Source: Pithys albifrons albifrons
Taxonomy: Eukaryota; Chordata; Aves; Passeriformes; Thamnophilidae
NCBI RefSeq assembly: GCF_047495875.1
Contig: NC_092467.1
Location: 26,042,066 to 26,106,065, forward strand
Direction of reading: 5' to 3'
Length of the DNA: 64,000 nucleotides
The notes beneath the pieces are model-generated. The model was not told the origin of the DNA. It did no database searches and saw nothing but the letters and a program-made list of their open reading frames with translations. Numbering within the stretch: position 1 is the stretch's first letter; the number at the start of each line of letters is the position of its first letter. A program made the translations under genes and the position numbers. Shown in pieces: positions 60,421-64,000 of the stretch.

Positions 60421-63400
60421 CAGAGTGCCCTGGCTGTGACCTCAGTAATGCTGAGGAAAGCAGAGCACCTATTTCCATCTGGGAATGCTGTTCCCCCCAC
60501 CACCCCCCGACAACAGAATTTATATCATGTTGGTGATCCACAGTTCCCAAACCCTCATCATCCCTAGTTTGCCACCTGCCTCAATCTGTACAGCAGATTC
60601 TTCCTGCTTATGTATAAATTCCTGCTTTGCTTTCACTGAATTGCATCCTCCCTCTCTTTCATTTTTTTTTTCAGAACATTTCTCCAATTTGTTTGATCTT
60701 CTCAAGTGGAAGCTCTTGCACTGAGCAGCCTCTACAAATACATGGTGCAGTTGAAATTCCCCAGTGTTAAAAATATATGCTTGACTGTAAAACACTCTAC
60801 TTTTTATATGGAAATAGCAGCTCACTGGGATGCAAGTGGCACTGTGCTGTATGGCATGCTGAAGCAATCTGGGTAAAAGAAAAAACTAATACATACCAAA
60901 AGTAAAAATACAAAGTAACTACCTACCTAAATAAATAAAGCAAGCAAATGGGATTGAATTTACAAACATATCAAAAACTTCCTATGCGGAGACATTTACT
61001 TTCCATGCAAAAGTAGTTTCTTATCTGCTTTTATCTCCATGCTCTGTGCACACTGTGCAGCTCAGGAGACTGACTGCTTGATGTGTTATTGATTTCAGGG
61101 GAGGGGGACATACAGAACTGACAAAAACTTCTTTAGCAAGTAGCACAACTATTCACTCAACATCCATTGGCCTCTAAAACCAATTCTGTCCTCTTTTCCA
61201 TGTTTTCTCATTTTGTTTTCAATCACCACTGACAGACACCTCCAGCTTTCTTCTCTTTCACACTGCCTAGGGGAAGCAGCAGTAATTAATTCTAATCACA
61301 GAGAAGAAAAGCACAACTGTAGAGCCTGTCCAATGGAAAAATACGGTCAGAAACTCCTCACGCATGCTCCTACCTGTCTGCAACTGTAATGCACAGAGAA
61401 CTCTGAATCCAAAAGGGAGAGGAAATGCACCTCTTGCTCAATATTTTTTGCTTGTTGTAGATCAGGAGTGAAACAGAGAAAAATTGAAGCTCTGTTTAAA
61501 TTTCCACACAATTCACGAACAAACATCTCAGGATGAATATAAATGTTGAATGGTCAGCAGAACCCTGGGGACATATCTGCTCCCACTCTGGGACAGATTG
61601 GTAGACTCCCTAAGGACAACATCCACTTTCTGATACTGCTCAGATTTCTGTGATACTGCATCCAGAATTTTAGTGGCTAAATAAAAATTCTTCTAAAAAG
61701 TAGGAGGCCACTGGTAGACAGAGCTGGGCTGCTTCTCTTGGTCTGCAGGTCCTGGTATTCCACCCCTTAGCTAGTGTTAGGTCAAAATGCTAAGGAAAGT
61801 GACTCTGCATTCTTTTAAGAAATGCCAAAGGTAGAACAGCACCTAATTAGTGATTTTAGAAAAACAGCTGTATAAAACCAAAAATAAACAAGAAAAATCT
61901 TTTTTTTCTCATATAATTAAACTGATAGCTCTCTCTAAACACAAAATTTTAAGTTTGTTCATTTAGATACCACTATCTTTGAGCTAAAAGCAAGTCTCTC
62001 AATAGGCTGACAATAGAGTGTTGTGGGATTTTGTACAGGGATTTCGAAGTTTTCCTTTTAATTCGGTAATACCTCTAGATTTCACAGCATGCTCTGAAAT
62101 TCCACAGCTACATTACATTTTACACCCCTTCCTCCAAGAAAAACATATGAACTGAAATAATCTTACAAAAAGCACTAATGTTTCTTTTCTCACATGATCC
62201 AAAATGTTCTAGACTTTTAGTCATGACTACTAAGGGGCTACCTCTGCATTAAAGTAGCATCAGTAATGGCTTAGCAGTGTACATTAACACACACAAAAGG
62301 CTCCCGTTAGGACAAGAATGATGAGCAACAAGTCTGCATGAGAAGTTCAGAGAGATCAAAGCTCATTACATCTGCATCACAATTTGGCTAAGAGAGATAG
62401 GTGCTAGAACATCAATGTCAGCTTCAGTATTACATATTGTATAATACAAGGGCACAGGGATTTAAAAAAAAAAGCAGTGAATTATTTCTATACCCTCTGA
62501 GTTAGTGAAAGATAGACAGACTCCAACAAGTATAAACTTAATTCTGTGTGTTCAGAACAGCTTAAAGGAAAGGTCTGAAGAAGTGAAAAGATGGGCTTCT
62601 CTGAATGCTTTGGATTAATGGCAACTCCTACAAAAGCAACCATTTCAATGTCCCACTTGCATGTGGGTACAGGTGGGTTTTTCTTAGCTATTTATGGTCA
62701 TTCTTACTTCTGGCTTCTACCAGAACATAGAATAAAGAGAGCAACAAGATGTTTTGCAGATATTTTGAACCCAAGAAAACATTTGGTTTACCCTGGGGGT
62801 ATGCAAAGTCAATGGCCCTGGGAGCAATTTTGACAGGTATTAATTTCTACTGCTTAATGTAGACACTCAGGGAAACACTTCTGGGGGTATTTCTGTAGCT
62901 TTATACTGCATAGAAGCTAAAAATCTCCCTGTCCTCATCTATAACATATCACTGGACTGAAAGAGACAGGAAAAGAACTCAGCAAATGCAGTGTGTTGAC
63001 TAGCTACTGGCATGCATAAAGGGAAGCAAGGAAGATGTAATTTCAGTATTTTATTACACTCCAATTTTCACTCAATCTGATTGTAACCAGGTATTTTCAG
63101 AGCCAATACTTTCTTTCAGAGAAGCCTCAGAAGCAGGGCCATTATTTTATCAGTATGAGAGGAGCTTATTGCAGTGTTGATTTATACCAAGGAGCAGGTG
63201 GGATAACTTGAGGTCAACTTGAAGCTTTACCATTTAATAAGCAACGGGCAAATGCAACTCATCACTGTATGGTATGCTGTGGAAATACTACTTGCTGTTT
63301 TGATTTCCACCAAAGAGCTGATGCTTTTGTAAAGAATATGTTGTGCTCCTGCAGGTGAGAGAACTCAGGTGATAGGAAAAACATCGATTAAGCAGGTAAG

Positions 63401-64000
63401 CATCCCCAAAATACATGTATTTAATCTAGATGTCCATACAGTTATACATGAATACTGTCTGATGGGCCCAGGAATACAATTGCTCTCATGACAGGCCTTT
63501 TACCTCCTTCTGAAAACCTCAAAAAGAATAGGCAACAGCAGTGCCAGAGGTAAAGAAATCTTGAGTTTTGGGCAGCAGTTGGTACTAGAACTACCAAAGG
63601 AGTTCTTATTTTTCAGTTCTTCCCCCACTAATTGAACTACCAGGCAGAGCTAGCTGAAATGCATGCTAACAATATCTGAGTGGTCATTATGTACTCAGTT
63701 GCAAGTTTCAGGTTATTTCTGCTAGGTTACTAGAATTTTGTCCTTATTTATTTAATTTTTAGAATTATAATCTGCAGGGTCAGTGCATTCTTCAGTGATG
63801 CAGCTGAGATTTCAAATTCCAGGCAATGGATGGGAAGAAACGACACTGACTTGGCAGCCGTGAAACACAGTTCTGTTCTTAGCTCTGCAATTTATTTCCT
63901 ATCTTACTTTGCACCTGCCTTTTGCTTTTTCTGCAATACATTTGTCCATCTAAATTGAACAGCTTCTCAGCAAGGATGGTCTTTCTCTTAGTGTTTGTAT
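60421..64000. other. Unique non-coding DNA to window end
   Basis: AT-rich, with only short frames (80 codons at 62591-62833 and one of 115 codons, minus, near 60520-60867) and no recognised gene, RNA or transposon. A10 and T8-type runs are the only simple sequence. Confidence 0.55.

Noticed and set aside
1..64000. CRISPR arrays, operons, phage genes, tRNA/rRNA genes, endogenous retrovirus LTR pairs
   Set aside because: None seen. There are no regularly spaced direct repeats with unique spacers, no tRNA T-loop in a cloverleaf setting, and no paired terminal repeats with internal retroviral sequence.

Overview
The window reads as vertebrate, very probably avian, nuclear DNA. The clearest markers are CR1 LINE 3' ends: four well-preserved copies, at least three much older CR1/L3-like ones and a few MIR-like SINE remnants. 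Few young repeats, moderate GC, strong CpG depletion outside a few spots, and no recognisable protein-coding gene also fit a bird gene desert or a very long intron. The species cannot be told from the sequence; a songbird or other neoavian bird is only a guess. No bacterial, phage, CRISPR or operon structure is present, and almost every open reading frame is a chance frame, a LINE shadow or an artefact of simple repeat.

Layout. 0-0.3 kb: minus-strand CR1. 0.3-10.7 kb: mostly unique non-coding DNA with two old plus-strand CR1/L3 remnants (about 3.2 and 5.3 kb), a MIR-like scrap (7.4 kb) and several AT-rich, CpG-retaining blocks that look like candidate regulatory elements. 10.77-11.22 kb: a large pure-purine tandem array, with 21 exact hexamer steps (AGAGGG) changing directly into 42 exact pentamer steps (GAGGA). 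11.2-20.2 kb: unique DNA, a MIR-like element and a minus-strand CR1 (15.2-15.7 kb). 20.2-20.6 kb: an open 119-codon minus-strand frame resembling the C-terminal end of a LINE reverse transcriptase that is not the usual avian CR1. 20.6-37.7 kb: unique DNA with a plus-strand CR1 at 32.9 kb. 37.74-38.12 kb: the only CpG-rich, promoter-like stretch, ending at a good splice donor and followed by an old CR1. 38.7-64 kb: unique DNA, a candidate regulatory block at 47.4-47.9 kb, a very long polypyrimidine tract at 51.9 kb leading to a splice acceptor and a long open frame, a MIR remnant (52.9 kb) and a plus-strand CR1 (58.7 kb).

No set of genes here works together. The items most worth testing are the purine array, the LINE-like open frame, the CpG-rich segment as a possible transcript start, and five candidate exons picked from paired splice signals. 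All exon and regulatory calls are inference from one sequence, because neither conservation nor expression can be seen here.
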